From DASWVC01 sp036401335 (GTDB lineage Bacteria; Verrucomicrobiota; Verrucomicrobiia; Chthoniobacterales; JAFAMB01), in contig DASWVC010000054.1 of the NCBI GenBank assembly GCA_036401335.1, positions 6,624-70,623 of the forward strand: 64,000 nucleotides of DNA, given 5' to 3'. The position numbers were made by a program, and so were the translations under genes. Positions 47,293 to 56,101 of the stretch are shown piece by piece; positions within the stretch are counted from its first letter, which is position 1, and each line of letters starts with the position of its first letter. The notes beneath the pieces are model-generated. The model was not told the origin of the DNA and did no database searches. It worked only from the letters and a program-made list of their open reading frames with translations.

Positions 47293-48597
47293 GTGTTAAG
47301 CGACCCAGATCGTATGGCCGACCGGAGGTCCCTTCCGGGTGCAAGCACGGGGCGGCCGACGCGCCAACGGCTGGCTGGGCTGGGATCAACCATTAACGCG
47401 CAAGAGCGGGACGAGCGTCAACGCGCCGTCCGCGCACTTCTGAGCGAGCCGCTGCTTTCCCCGGGAGGTTCAGAGGCGTTTACCCTTGTACAGAAGCACC
47501 GGGACTTTCTGCGTCTCTGGTTTGCCCACCACGCAGGCTGGCAGCTCGTTCTGGACGCAGAATCCGCTCGACTGATCAAACGACCCGCCCGGCTTGACGA
47601 CGCGACGCGCCCCTGCCGCGAGCCCAACTCCGGGGCTGCGCTGAGCAGGCGCGCCTACGTGATTCTCTGCCTTGCCTTGGCGTCACTGGTGCGCGCCGAT
47701 CGTCAGACGACTTTGATCCGGCTGCGAGACTTGATCCTTGGCCTCGTCCGAACCGAACCGCGGTTGGCCGCGGCAGGCCTTAGAATTGAACTCGACCACC
47801 AGGAATCGCGCCGGGATTTTGTGCATGCCATTCGCCTGCTCCTGGCGTGGCGGGTGTTGAAGCGTGTGCAGGGCGAGGAAGAGCATTTTATCAAAGATGC
47901 GGAAACTGACGCCCTCTACAACGTCCACCGGCCCACGCTTGCGCGGTTGCTCGCGGCGAGCCGGCCGCCTTCGCTCGTGAAGGCGCGAGAATTTCCGGAG
48001 CGACTTCGTGCGTTGGCCGAAGACGACCTTGCGGCCAACGCCGAGGAATCGGATCATCGGCACCTGCGGGTCCGTTTGTTCCGCCAGCTGCTTGACGACC
48101 CGGTGTTGTATTACGATGAATTGACCCAGGAAGAGCGGCAATACCTGGACCGGCAGCGCGGCTTTATCCTCCCGGAGATTGAAGCGGCGACTGGCCTCGT
48201 CCGCGAGGTGCGTGCTGAAGGGATCGCCATGGCCGATCCAAGCGGAAAGCTCAGTGACTATGGCCTTCCCGAGGAGGGAACGGACGGGCACCTTACCCTG
48301 TTGCTCGCCACCTTTCTGGCAGCCCGGCTCCGTGAATCGCCGGGCGCAAGCGTCACCTTTGCCGCCTTGGTTGCACGAACGCAGCAGTTCATCGTCACCC
48401 ATCACCGCCATTGGCGCAAAGACGTGCGTGATTCCGGTCAGGATCGCGCGCTGACACGCACCGTCGTTGATCGGCTTTCTGCGCTGGGCCTGGCCCGCTG
48501 CGAAGGCGACCGGATCGTTCCCCTTCCGGCCATCGGACGCTACGGACTGCGGGAAGAGAGCGAGCCCGCATGGCCGGACGAAGGAGGGACGGAGTGA
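47293..48597 (+). CDS. jetB: Wadjet type II component JetB (DUF2398, MukE-like)
   Basis: A 434-residue protein of the DUF2398/TIGR02678 family. Recognisable parts are ERDERQRAVRALLSEPLLSP near the N-terminus, FLRLWFAHHAGWQLVLDAESARLIKRPA, RRAYVILCLALASLVRADRQTTL, and the central VYHVHRPT-like segment (LYNVHRPTLARLLA). It is predicted to be a winged-helix protein acting as the MukE-like subunit. The start is either GTG at 47293, just after the jetA stop, or ATG at 47314. Its stop overlaps the jetC start (GTGA at 48594-48597), so translation of jetB and jetC is coupled. Confidence 0.87.
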   Translation: MLSDPDRMADRRSLPGASTGRPTRQRLAGLGSTINAQERDERQRAVRALLSEPLLSPGGSEAFTLVQKHRDFLRLWFAHHAGWQLVLDAESARLIKRPARLDDATRPCREPNSGAALSRRAYVILCLALASLVRADRQTTLIRLRDLILGLVRTEPRLAAAGLRIELDHQESRRDFVHAIRLLLAWRVLKRVQGEEEHFIKDAETDALYNVHRPTLARLLAASRPPSLVKAREFPERLRALAEDDLAANAEESDHRHLRVRLFRQLLDDPVLYYDELTQEERQYLDRQRGFILPEIEAATGLVREVRAEGIAMADPSGKLSDYGLPEEGTDGHLTLLLATFLAARLRESPGASVTFAALVARTQQFIVTHHRHWRKDVRDSGQDRALTRTVVDRLSALGLARCEGDRIVPLPAIGRYGLREESEPAWPDEGGTE

Positions 48598-51500
48598 GCG
48601 ACGAACTCTTTGGCGAGCCGTCCGGGGACGGAGCTTTCCCCCCGCGCATTCTCCCACGACCCACCCGGGAACGCTGGCAACCTTTGCGCAGCGGCCTTCT
48701 GAACATTTTCAAGTACGACGAAGAAGAATTCCTTTTTGAGGACGGAAGGCTGCTTCTGCGCGGAAACAATGGTGCCGGAAAATCGCGCGTGCTGGCGTTG
48801 CAGCTTCCCTTCCTGCTCGACGGTGAAATGGCTCCGCACCGGGTCGAGCCGGATGCAGACCCGGCGAAGCGGATGGAATGGAACCTTCTCATGAACAAAC
48901 ATGAGAACCGCCTTGGCTACACTTGGATCGAATTCGGCCGGCGGGATGCGGACGGTGTTGAGCGGTACCTTACGCTTGGTTGCGGCATGCACGCCCGCAA
49001 AGGAACCGGCATCCCGCCGAATGGCCGCTGGTTCTTTATTACACCTCGGCGCGTGGGCGCAACGCTCCAACTGCTTTCGGGAAACCGTGTGCCGCTCAAC
49101 CGGGAACGGCTCGAGGCAGTGCTGGGGCCAGGGGCGATTTACCGCAGCGCCCGTGAATACCGCGCCGCGGTGGATGCCGCGCTTTTCGGCCTGGGTGCGC
49201 GGTATGAGCCGCTGCTTGAACTGCTGATCCAGCTTCGCAAGCCGCAGATCATGCGGGATTTCAAAGCGGACGACCTGTCACGGCTGTTGAGTGAAGCCAT
49301 GCCGCCGCTCTCGACCCGGCTGGTCGAGAACGTCTCGGTGTCGTTCCGCAGTCTGGATACCGATCGCCAGCAGCTTACCGAACTGACCGATACGCGCCGC
49401 AGCGTGGAAACGTTTCTCAAGAGCTACCAGCATTACGTGCAGGTCGCGGTGCGCCGCCGGGCGGCTGAGGTCCGTGCAACGCACAGCCGGTTTGAAAGCG
49501 TGCAGCGGGAGCTCAAGCGGCTGCGGGACCAGCGTGATCAGATCGCCGCCGACCTGGTTGCTGCAGAGACGGACCAAAGACAGATCGAGGAGGCGCTGGC
49601 GGCGACCCGCGAAGCGGAAAGGACCCTGCTCGCCAGCCCGGAGATGAAAAATGCGGAAGCCTTGCGGCACGCCGCCGAAGCCAAGGAGGACCGGGTCAAA
49701 CGCGCCACGGCGGCCGAAGAGTCTGCGCGCGAAGCGCGAAATGCGCACGGCCGGATGCGTCACGAAAGGGAGGAAGCCGAAGGGGTGGTGATGCGCGAGC
49801 GCCAGGCGGCTGATGTCCTCCATGCCGCCTTGACGGATGCTTGGAGATCGGCGGCGCTGGCGGACAACGCGCTGCCGCTGCGCGAACCCGCGGAAAAAAA
49901 TGCACGAACAGATTTTGACCGCACCGTTGCCGAACGCCGGCGGGTCATCCTGATTTTGCGTGAAAACAACTCGGTGGTGGCGCGAAACGTTGACTTGCGG
50001 AAGCAGGAAGAGATCCGTTTCGAACAGCGGCGCGACGACGTGGCCCGGTGCGAGGAGGCGCTGGCCAATGCCCGAACTGAATGCGGGCAGGCTTTGGAAG
50101 ACGCCCTGACCGGCATTCACCAATGGGAAGCGGCGTTGCAACTCTTGCCCATGACGAAAGGAGTGGATTGGCGTGTGCTCCTGGAACGGTGGCTCGATGC
50201 GACGGGCCGGCCCTCTCCCTTGACCGAATACGTCGAGGCAGCGCATCGCTCGGCCGCGCAGACCGTGTTCGATGCGCGCAGCCGTCAAAAGACTGCCTTG
50301 GCGGAGCAAGCGACCGCGCGAAGGGAAGCGGCGGACGAACTTGACGGCCTCCGCGCCGGCCGTCAACCGGAGCCGCCGACCCCTCACACACGGATGGCTG
50401 ACGCGCGCGCCGGCCGGCCGGGAGCTCCCTTTTGGAAACTATGCGGCTTTCGTGACCATGTCGCACCGGAGGACCGCGCCGGCTTTGAGGCAGCAGCCGA
50501 AGCGGCAGGGTTGCTCGACGCCTGGTTGACCCCGGACGGCGCGCTGATAAATGCTGGAACGCTCGACTGCTATTTCGTGGCTGCTGACGGCCGGCGGGAC
50601 GCGGGCCTGAACGCGGTGCTGTATGCGGAAGGCGAGATGACCGACGTCGTGGAGCGCGTCCTCGGCTGCATCGGCACCCATGAAAATGAAGGCAAGAGCT
50701 GGCTTTCCCGTGATGGCCGCTGGCAGCACGGGCTGTTGCGGGGTGCCTGGCGTAAGCCGAAAGCGGAGTACCTCGGCCACGGCGCCCGTGAAGACGCCCG
50801 GCGCCAGCGAATGCAAGAACTCGAATCCGTCCTCGCGGCCATCGATCGTGTGGTCGCGCAGCACCAGCGCGAACTCGAGGACATTGCCCAGCGGGCAAAG
50901 GGGCTCGAGGCGGAACGCGCCGGGGTGCCCAGCCTCGCGCCGTTGCAGCGCGCCGCGCACACCCTGGAAGCTGCCGAACATTCCAGCGCGGAGGCGCGGG
51001 CACGGCTCGACGAGGTTGACCGGCTGCTGGCAACGGCCCGCGAAGGGGAGCGCGGCGCCTGCCAAAGGCGGGATCGAGATGCCGCCGATCTTGGCCTGGC
51101 GGCGTGGAAAGAACCGGAAGCAGTCAGTCGCTTGGAAACGTTGCTTATCGAAGTCCGCCTGAAGGCGGCTGCGCTCTGGCCGGCCTGGGACGCTTTGCTT
51201 GCTGCAAATGCGGCGTTGTTAAAGGCGGGGATACGCGAACGGGAAGCCCAGCATGCGGCAGAGGCCGTCGCCGGCCGCTACGAGGAAGCACGGCAACTCG
51301 CGGCAGCCGCAACCGCCCACTTTGCCACTCTCCACGCTGCCATCGGGGCAACCGCCGATCAGGTATTGAGCCGGCTCGGCAGCGTGCGGCGCGAGCTGAC
51401 CCACCTGGTCGAAGCCGAAAAAACAGGGCACCACCACATTGGAAAACTCAATGTTACCCGGGCCGTGGCCGTGAATGACGGAGAACGCGCTGAATCCGAT

Positions 51501-52655
51501 CGCGTGGTCCGTGAATTGGAACGCGGCCATGCCATCGCCCGGCTGCAGCTCTTTGCGGAAAAGCGGCTCCTTGAGGAAACGGGCGTGAACCTGGGGCCCG
51601 ATCCCGGGTTGCTGGCGCCCAGCGCGGCAGTGGACCTGGCCCGACAAATCGAGCAGGTTTTTGGGAGCGTTGCGGCGGATGAGGATGCCTGGAAACGCGT
51701 TCAAGCAGGCATCCAGCAGCAGTTCACCCAGCTCAACGACCACCTCGGCGCCCACGGGTACTACCCGCAAGCTGAAGTCGTTGATGAAGGGGTTTTTGCG
51801 ATCACCTGCGCCTTTCATGGTCAGACTTGCACCATGACCGCATTGCGCCAGTCAATCTCCGACGAAATCCAGAGCCGCGAGCAGATGCTGAACGCGAGGG
51901 AGCGGGAAGTCATCGAGAACCACCTCATCGGCGAGGTGGCTACGGAGCTGCAGAACCTCATCCGGGCCGGTGAGGATTGGGTCCGCACCGTCAATGAGGA
52001 GCTGGCCCAGAGGCCGACCAGCAGCGGCATCAAATTGCGCTTTAGTTGGGACGTGGATGCCGAGGCTTCCGCGGGGCTCGACGCAGCGCGGCGCCAACTG
52101 TTGAAAATGACCGCCGCCTGGTCACCGGCTGAACGCGACAGCATCGGGCGTTTTCTTCAGGATCGAATCAATGGTGAAAGGGCAGCGGATGAAAGCGCAC
52201 CGTGGCAGGACCACCTGCACCGCGCCCTTGATTACCGGGCATGGCACCGGTTCGGCATCATGCGCTTCCAGGACGGCCAGTGGAAAAAGCTGACCAAACA
52301 GACTTACGGTACCGGCTCGGGTGGGGAGAAAGCCCTGACCCTGATGCTCCCGCAATTTGCCGCCGCGGCCGCGCATTACCGGAGCGCCTCGCCCCACGCG
52401 CCGCGATTGATTCTGCTCGATGAGGTTTTCATCGGCATTGACGCTCCGACCCGGGCACGCCTGATGGGGCTGCTTACGAGCTTTGAATTGGATTTTGTGA
52501 TGACGAGTGAACGCGAATGGGGGTGCTACTCAACCCTTCCGGCGTTGTCGATCTGCCAGCTCGCTTCTCACCCTGACTCACCCGCGGTTCACGTCACCCG
52601 CTGGGTGTGGAATGGACGCCAGTTGTCGACGCACCCCAATGGATCATCCGTCTGA
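48594..52655 (+). CDS. jetC: Wadjet type II component JetC (SMC/MukB-like ATPase, TIGR02680 family)
   Basis: A 1,353-residue SMC-type ATPase. Walker A GNNGAGKS lies at residues 57-64 after LLNIFKYDEEEFLFEDGRLLLRG. Two long coiled-coil arms rich in Glu, Arg and Ala (about 240-490 and 730-1,120) flank a globular hinge-like part. The signature GTGSGGEKALTL is near 1,238 and the Walker B LILLDEVFIGID near 1,270, so both halves of the head are present. JetC drives DNA loop extrusion that feeds circular plasmids to JetD. The start is GTG at 48594, with a strong GGAGGG site 5-10 bp upstream inside jetB. The stop overlaps jetD by 17 bp. Confidence 0.92.
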   Translation: MSDELFGEPSGDGAFPPRILPRPTRERWQPLRSGLLNIFKYDEEEFLFEDGRLLLRGNNGAGKSRVLALQLPFLLDGEMAPHRVEPDADPAKRMEWNLLMNKHENRLGYTWIEFGRRDADGVERYLTLGCGMHARKGTGIPPNGRWFFITPRRVGATLQLLSGNRVPLNRERLEAVLGPGAIYRSAREYRAAVDAALFGLGARYEPLLELLIQLRKPQIMRDFKADDLSRLLSEAMPPLSTRLVENVSVSFRSLDTDRQQLTELTDTRRSVETFLKSYQHYVQVAVRRRAAEVRATHSRFESVQRELKRLRDQRDQIAADLVAAETDQRQIEEALAATREAERTLLASPEMKNAEALRHAAEAKEDRVKRATAAEESAREARNAHGRMRHEREEAEGVVMRERQAADVLHAALTDAWRSAALADNALPLREPAEKNARTDFDRTVAERRRVILILRENNSVVARNVDLRKQEEIRFEQRRDDVARCEEALANARTECGQALEDALTGIHQWEAALQLLPMTKGVDWRVLLERWLDATGRPSPLTEYVEAAHRSAAQTVFDARSRQKTALAEQATARREAADELDGLRAGRQPEPPTPHTRMADARAGRPGAPFWKLCGFRDHVAPEDRAGFEAAAEAAGLLDAWLTPDGALINAGTLDCYFVAADGRRDAGLNAVLYAEGEMTDVVERVLGCIGTHENEGKSWLSRDGRWQHGLLRGAWRKPKAEYLGHGAREDARRQRMQELESVLAAIDRVVAQHQRELEDIAQRAKGLEAERAGVPSLAPLQRAAHTLEAAEHSSAEARARLDEVDRLLATAREGERGACQRRDRDAADLGLAAWKEPEAVSRLETLLIEVRLKAAALWPAWDALLAANAALLKAGIREREAQHAAEAVAGRYEEARQLAAAATAHFATLHAAIGATADQVLSRLGSVRRELTHLVEAEKTGHHHIGKLNVTRAVAVNDGERAESDRVVRELERGHAIARLQLFAEKRLLEETGVNLGPDPGLLAPSAAVDLARQIEQVFGSVAADEDAWKRVQAGIQQQFTQLNDHLGAHGYYPQAEVVDEGVFAITCAFHGQTCTMTALRQSISDEIQSREQMLNAREREVIENHLIGEVATELQNLIRAGEDWVRTVNEELAQRPTSSGIKLRFSWDVDAEASAGLDAARRQLLKMTAAWSPAERDSIGRFLQDRINGERAADESAPWQDHLHRALDYRAWHRFGIMRFQDGQWKKLTKQTYGTGSGGEKALTLMLPQFAAAAAHYRSASPHAPRLILLDEVFIGIDAPTRARLMGLLTSFELDFVMTSEREWGCYSTLPALSICQLASHPDSPAVHVTRWVWNGRQLSTHPNGSSV

Positions 52656-53892
52656 CCCGGAGCGCCTCCGCCTGCTTTTCGACCGCCCCAGCCTCAGGTG
52701 GATTGTCGACCGACTGGCCGTGCGGCAGGCCAGGGAGCGTCCGCTGCGCGGGATCCTGGTGCGTGGAGGCGCCACCGCCGAGGAACGCCGTGCCGTCGAT
52801 GACCTCCTCGGCCGGAAGAGCACGACCGGGAACAATCTAAGTCTCACCCTCGAAGCGCTGGAGGAGGCTCTGCGGGAGGCCGGCCTGCTTCAAGAGTTGG
52901 GTGAAGTGGTTACGGCATGCCGCGGGCCGGCGGCAAACCGCCGCGAAGAAGCGGCGCGGCGGCGTTCCGAATGGGATGGGGTATTTGACGCGGTCCGGAC
53001 GCGTTGCGCCGGACGGCCCGGGCTGCTCCGCTGGGTCGATGACGTGCACCGGCAAGGAGTGTTGAAGCGAATGGTCAAAGGTGGCCCAACGGCCGCTGCC
53101 GGCCTCCTTGACCGTGCTCTGAAAGTTATCGAACGGTTTCCCTGCCCAGGCGTTTTGCTCGCCAACCTCGCCGCTGAATGCCTGGGCGACAGCCATGCCT
53201 TGGACCGCGGTCAGCCTGCGGGCACGCTTTGCCTGCGCGCGATCGAGGTTTTACACGGCATTGATGGACTGCGCAGCGCCGATGCGCGGCGGCAAGCCTG
53301 GAGCGCAGCCGGCGTGATCATCGACGATCTCAGCGCTCCGGTCCTCGCCTTCAACCTGCGCGGAACGAGCGGCTCAGCGCTGGAAGCATTCCTTGAGCTT
53401 TACCGCCGGCACGGCCTGCCGGGATTTTTCACTTACCGCCAGCTTCAAACCTCGGATGCGTTTCTGCCCCTTCATCCCTCGATGCGGAAGGTCTTTGTCT
53501 GCGAAAACCCGAGCGTTGTCAGTGCCGCGGCCCGCGAGATCGGGACCAAGTGCCTTCCCCTGGTCTGCACCAATGGCCAACCCGCCTCCGCCGTGCACTT
53601 GCTTCTGACCCGACTGCAGCAGGCCGGAGCTCAGGTGCATGCGCACGCCGATTTTGACTGGGCAGGGCTGCGCATCGTTGATCAACTGGTGCGGGAACAC
53701 GCAGTGCTCCCCTGGCGAATGGACGCGGGGGAATACTTTGCCGCTGCCGGCACCGCGCCTCTGGAGCCGCAGCCCTTTTCCGCAGCCTGGGCACCAGACT
53801 TGTCAGAGGCACTTCGCCGGCGCGGCAAAGCCGTTTTCGAGGAGCAGGTCGTAGGTTCGCTGCTCAGCGACCTTGGCCAGGAACAAACCTGA
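52639..53892 (+). CDS. jetD: Wadjet type II component JetD (DUF2399, Toprim nuclease)
   Basis: A 417-residue protein with a C-terminal DUF2399/TIGR02679 Toprim-like domain. The Toprim acidic residues appear as VFVCENPSVVSAAA (glutamate near 289) and HADFDWAGLRIVDQL (Asp-x-Asp near 338-340); KCLPLVCTNGQPASAVHLLL lies between them. In Wadjet, JetD is the subunit that cleaves DNA, related to topoisomerase VI A and Spo11. N-terminal residues 1-250 are family-specific and probably bind DNA or JetABC. The ATG at 52639 lies inside the 3' end of jetC, showing tight coupling. It is the last gene of the operon and is followed by a 114-bp palindromic element. Confidence 0.9.
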   Translation: MDHPSDPERLRLLFDRPSLRWIVDRLAVRQARERPLRGILVRGGATAEERRAVDDLLGRKSTTGNNLSLTLEALEEALREAGLLQELGEVVTACRGPAANRREEAARRRSEWDGVFDAVRTRCAGRPGLLRWVDDVHRQGVLKRMVKGGPTAAAGLLDRALKVIERFPCPGVLLANLAAECLGDSHALDRGQPAGTLCLRAIEVLHGIDGLRSADARRQAWSAAGVIIDDLSAPVLAFNLRGTSGSALEAFLELYRRHGLPGFFTYRQLQTSDAFLPLHPSMRKVFVCENPSVVSAAAREIGTKCLPLVCTNGQPASAVHLLLTRLQQAGAQVHAHADFDWAGLRIVDQLVREHAVLPWRMDAGEYFAAAGTAPLEPQPFSAAWAPDLSEALRRRGKAVFEEQVVGSLLSDLGQEQT

Positions 53893-53971
53893 ACCGGATA
53901 CACGCCTTCTGCCGTGACGGCCTGCAGCCGTTCCGGGCTCCGTCGACCGCGGGATAAGGCGTGACCCCGCC

Positions 53972-54085
53972 AATGCCACAAGCCGAAAAATGAGAGGATG
54001 CCACAGATGGCGGCCCGGAGAAGAACAGCCGAACGTGGCCCTTGAACCATTCGTGGCATTTTGCGGTTCTTCGGTTTGTGGCATT
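53972..54085. repeat. Palindromic element of 114 bp downstream of jetD
   Basis: The outer arms AATGCCACAAGCCGAA (from 53972) and its near-complement TTCGGTTTGTGGCATT (to 54085) are followed inward by a second matched pair around ATGCCAC (about 53999-54005) and GTGGCATT (54053-54060), and further in by GATGG/CCATT and GGCC/GGCC. It would fold as one long interrupted hairpin. It looks like a small non-autonomous element; no target duplication could be defined by eye. Confidence 0.6.
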
Positions 54086-54136
54086 CTTCCACCCCGTCAC
54101 GCCGACACCCCGATACCTTCTTCGCGGGCGCTCCCC

Positions 54137-54164
54137 GGGCGCTTGAGGACAAGCTCCCCTACCG
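54137..54164 (+). repeat. Hairpin repeat family B, copy
   Basis: GGGCGCTTGAGGACAAGC followed by TCCCCTACCG, identical to the copy at 27717-27744. It ends just past the stop codon of the permease gene on the minus strand (54159), so it overlaps the last few bases of that gene. Confidence 0.85.
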
Positions 54165-55112
54165 CGGCATTCTTGAACCGCCAGCGGCGATGATGACGCC
54201 GATGATGACGAACCCGGTGACCACGAAGCGAATGCCCGCACTTACCCCGAACGTATTTAGCATGGTCAGCAGAAGCACCAGGAACAGCGCTGCTCCCCAC
54301 AACCCGGCGACGTTTGCGTTCCCGCCGCTGACCGACGTCCCTCCAATCACCACCAATGCGATGGATGCAAGCAGGTATTCGTCACCGATCTCCAACGACG
54401 AGCCTCGAAAATACCCGGCCAGCAGCGCTCCGCAAATTCCGCCGAGAGCACCGCTCAGCACGTAGGTGATGCACCGGGTGCGTTCGACGGCGATGCCCGC
54501 GAGCCAGGCGGCCCGGGGATTCTGCCCGATGGCCAGGACCGAGCGGCCGTAGATCGTCCGGTGCAGGACAATCCCGCCCGCGATCGTGAACAGGAGGGTG
54601 CCCATGGCCAGCAGGGGGATGCCGGCAAATTGCGCACTGGTGAACGCGGCAAACCCTGGCGGCGGCTTGACCTGGAGGCCGCGGCCGTAAGCAATGCCCG
54701 CGGATTGGATGATGAAGCTGGCTGAAAGGGTAGCGATAATCGGCGGGATGCGCAGGAGACGGATGAACAGGTAATTGGCCAGGCCAATGCCGGTGCCGGA
54801 GGCGAGCGCCGCCAGGAGGCCAACGGCAACCATCGCGTCGGCGCCGCCCATTACTTTCATGGCTACGGCGCTCGCCAACCCAATGTTGGCCGGCAGTGAC
54901 AGATCGACATTACCGGGTCCCAATGTAATCACGAACATTTGGGCAACGCCGGTGATGACGGAAAAAACAGCGAGTGCAAGCCCCGCCGTCAACATGCCCC
55001 CTGCCCCATGGCCACGCGTGAAGACGATCGCGGCCAGCCAGACGGACAATGCCCCCAGGTAGGACCAGATCCATGGCCGCGCCACCGGACGGAGCCCGCC
55101 GGTTAACTTCAC
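54159..55112 (-). CDS. Sugar ABC transporter permease (RbsC family), second subunit
   Basis: A 317-residue inner-membrane protein with about 8-10 helices of the BPD_transp_2 family. Marker segments are FVITLGPGNVDLSLPANIGL and SGNANVAGLWGAALFLVLLLTMLNTFGVS, the usual RbsC-type core. It pairs with the neighbouring permease to form the channel of a CUT2-type importer. Its GTG start overlaps the stop of the upstream permease (GTGA at 55109-55112). Its 3' end abuts a family B hairpin repeat. Substrate is inferred from context as L-fucose, L-rhamnose or a related sugar. Confidence 0.88.
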   Translation of the reverse strand: MKLTGGLRPVARPWIWSYLGALSVWLAAIVFTRGHGAGGMLTAGLALAVFSVITGVAQMFVITLGPGNVDLSLPANIGLASAVAMKVMGGADAMVAVGLLAALASGTGIGLANYLFIRLLRIPPIIATLSASFIIQSAGIAYGRGLQVKPPPGFAAFTSAQFAGIPLLAMGTLLFTIAGGIVLHRTIYGRSVLAIGQNPRAAWLAGIAVERTRCITYVLSGALGGICGALLAGYFRGSSLEIGDEYLLASIALVVIGGTSVSGGNANVAGLWGAALFLVLLLTMLNTFGVSAGIRFVVTGFVIIGVIIAAGGSRMPR

Positions 55113-56101
55113 GGATCCCTTCCTCCGGTCCGGTTAATGAGCGCGCGGGCAGCCAGCACGACGATCAGGATCGCACCCTGGGCGCCGACCTGCCAATCAG
55201 GTGAAATGTGCATGAAGTTAAGAAGGGTGCCAGCGAGCGTCAGGGTCAGCGCTCCGACGACCGCCCCGACGGGCGACACACGGCCGCCGGTAAACTCTCC
55301 CCCGCCGAGGATCACGCCGGCAATGGAGAGCAAGGTGTAGCCTTTGCCGATGTTGGCGTCGGCCGATGTGGTCAAACCGATCAGCGCGAGCCCGGAGAAG
55401 ACCCCGAACACCCCGGCCAGCGCAAACATAACCATCTTCGTTTTCAGGAGCGACCACCCGGCCCGGCCAATGGCGCCCGAATTGCCTCCGGACCCGCGCA
55501 GGATCGCGCCATAAGAAGTCCGCATCAGGCCGGCGTGAACCGCCGCCGCGATAGCAAGTGCGGCAACGATTGGGAAAGGCACGTAAGGGGTGTGGTACCC
55601 CATCAAACCGTGCAACCAGACGGGCACTTTTCCGCCGGGCTTGGGCAGGACGAGAATGGCCAGTCCCTGCCAGACGAACGACATCCCGAGCGTGACAACG
55701 ATGGAGGGAACGTTGCGAAGGTAGGTCACAGCACCAAGCAACGCGTAGACGGCAACCCCGCCAAGAAGAATGGTTCCGCCCAGGACCGGCGAATCACGCA
55801 GGAACGTGGCAGCTACACAAGCGACGAAGCTGACGAAGGTACCAATGGAGAGGTCAAGATCGTTGACGGTGATAACAAACATCTGCGCGATGGTGGCCAG
55901 TGCCACGGGAATGCCCAGATTGAGCATGAGGTTAAGGCCGAAGTAGCTGACCGCGCGCGGGTTGAGGGAAGCGATCCCCACAAGGACGAGAACGAGCGAC
56001 ACTCCGGGAAGGGCTGCCCGCAGGAAACGGCGCGGCGCCCGCGCTAGCCTCAACGGGATCGGGCGGGCGTTCGCGGCGGTAGAACCTGGCGTTGCGGTCA
56101 C
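55109..56101 (-). CDS. Sugar ABC transporter permease (RbsC family), first subunit
   Basis: A 330-residue inner-membrane protein with about 9-10 helices. FVITVNDLDLSIGTFVSFVACVAATFL is the conserved RbsC-type segment, and GGEFTGGRVSPVGAVVGALTLTLAGTLLNFMHISPDWQ matches the C-terminal core. The N-terminal 35 residues are basic and cytoplasmic. Its GTG start overlaps the stop of the ATPase gene by 4 bp, so the importer genes are translationally coupled in the order ATPase, permease, permease. Confidence 0.88.
   Translation of the reverse strand: MTATPGSTAANARPIPLRLARAPRRFLRAALPGVSLVLVLVGIASLNPRAVSYFGLNLMLNLGIPVALATIAQMFVITVNDLDLSIGTFVSFVACVAATFLRDSPVLGGTILLGGVAVYALLGAVTYLRNVPSIVVTLGMSFVWQGLAILVLPKPGGKVPVWLHGLMGYHTPYVPFPIVAALAIAAAVHAGLMRTSYGAILRGSGGNSGAIGRAGWSLLKTKMVMFALAGVFGVFSGLALIGLTTSADANIGKGYTLLSIAGVILGGGEFTGGRVSPVGAVVGALTLTLAGTLLNFMHISPDWQVGAQGAILIVVLAARALINRTGGRDP

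Noticed and set aside
49278..51033. Long minus-strand frames across the SMC-like gene
   Set aside because: They lie opposite jetC, are arginine-, proline- and histidine-rich, and have no recognisable motifs. High GC content explains them.
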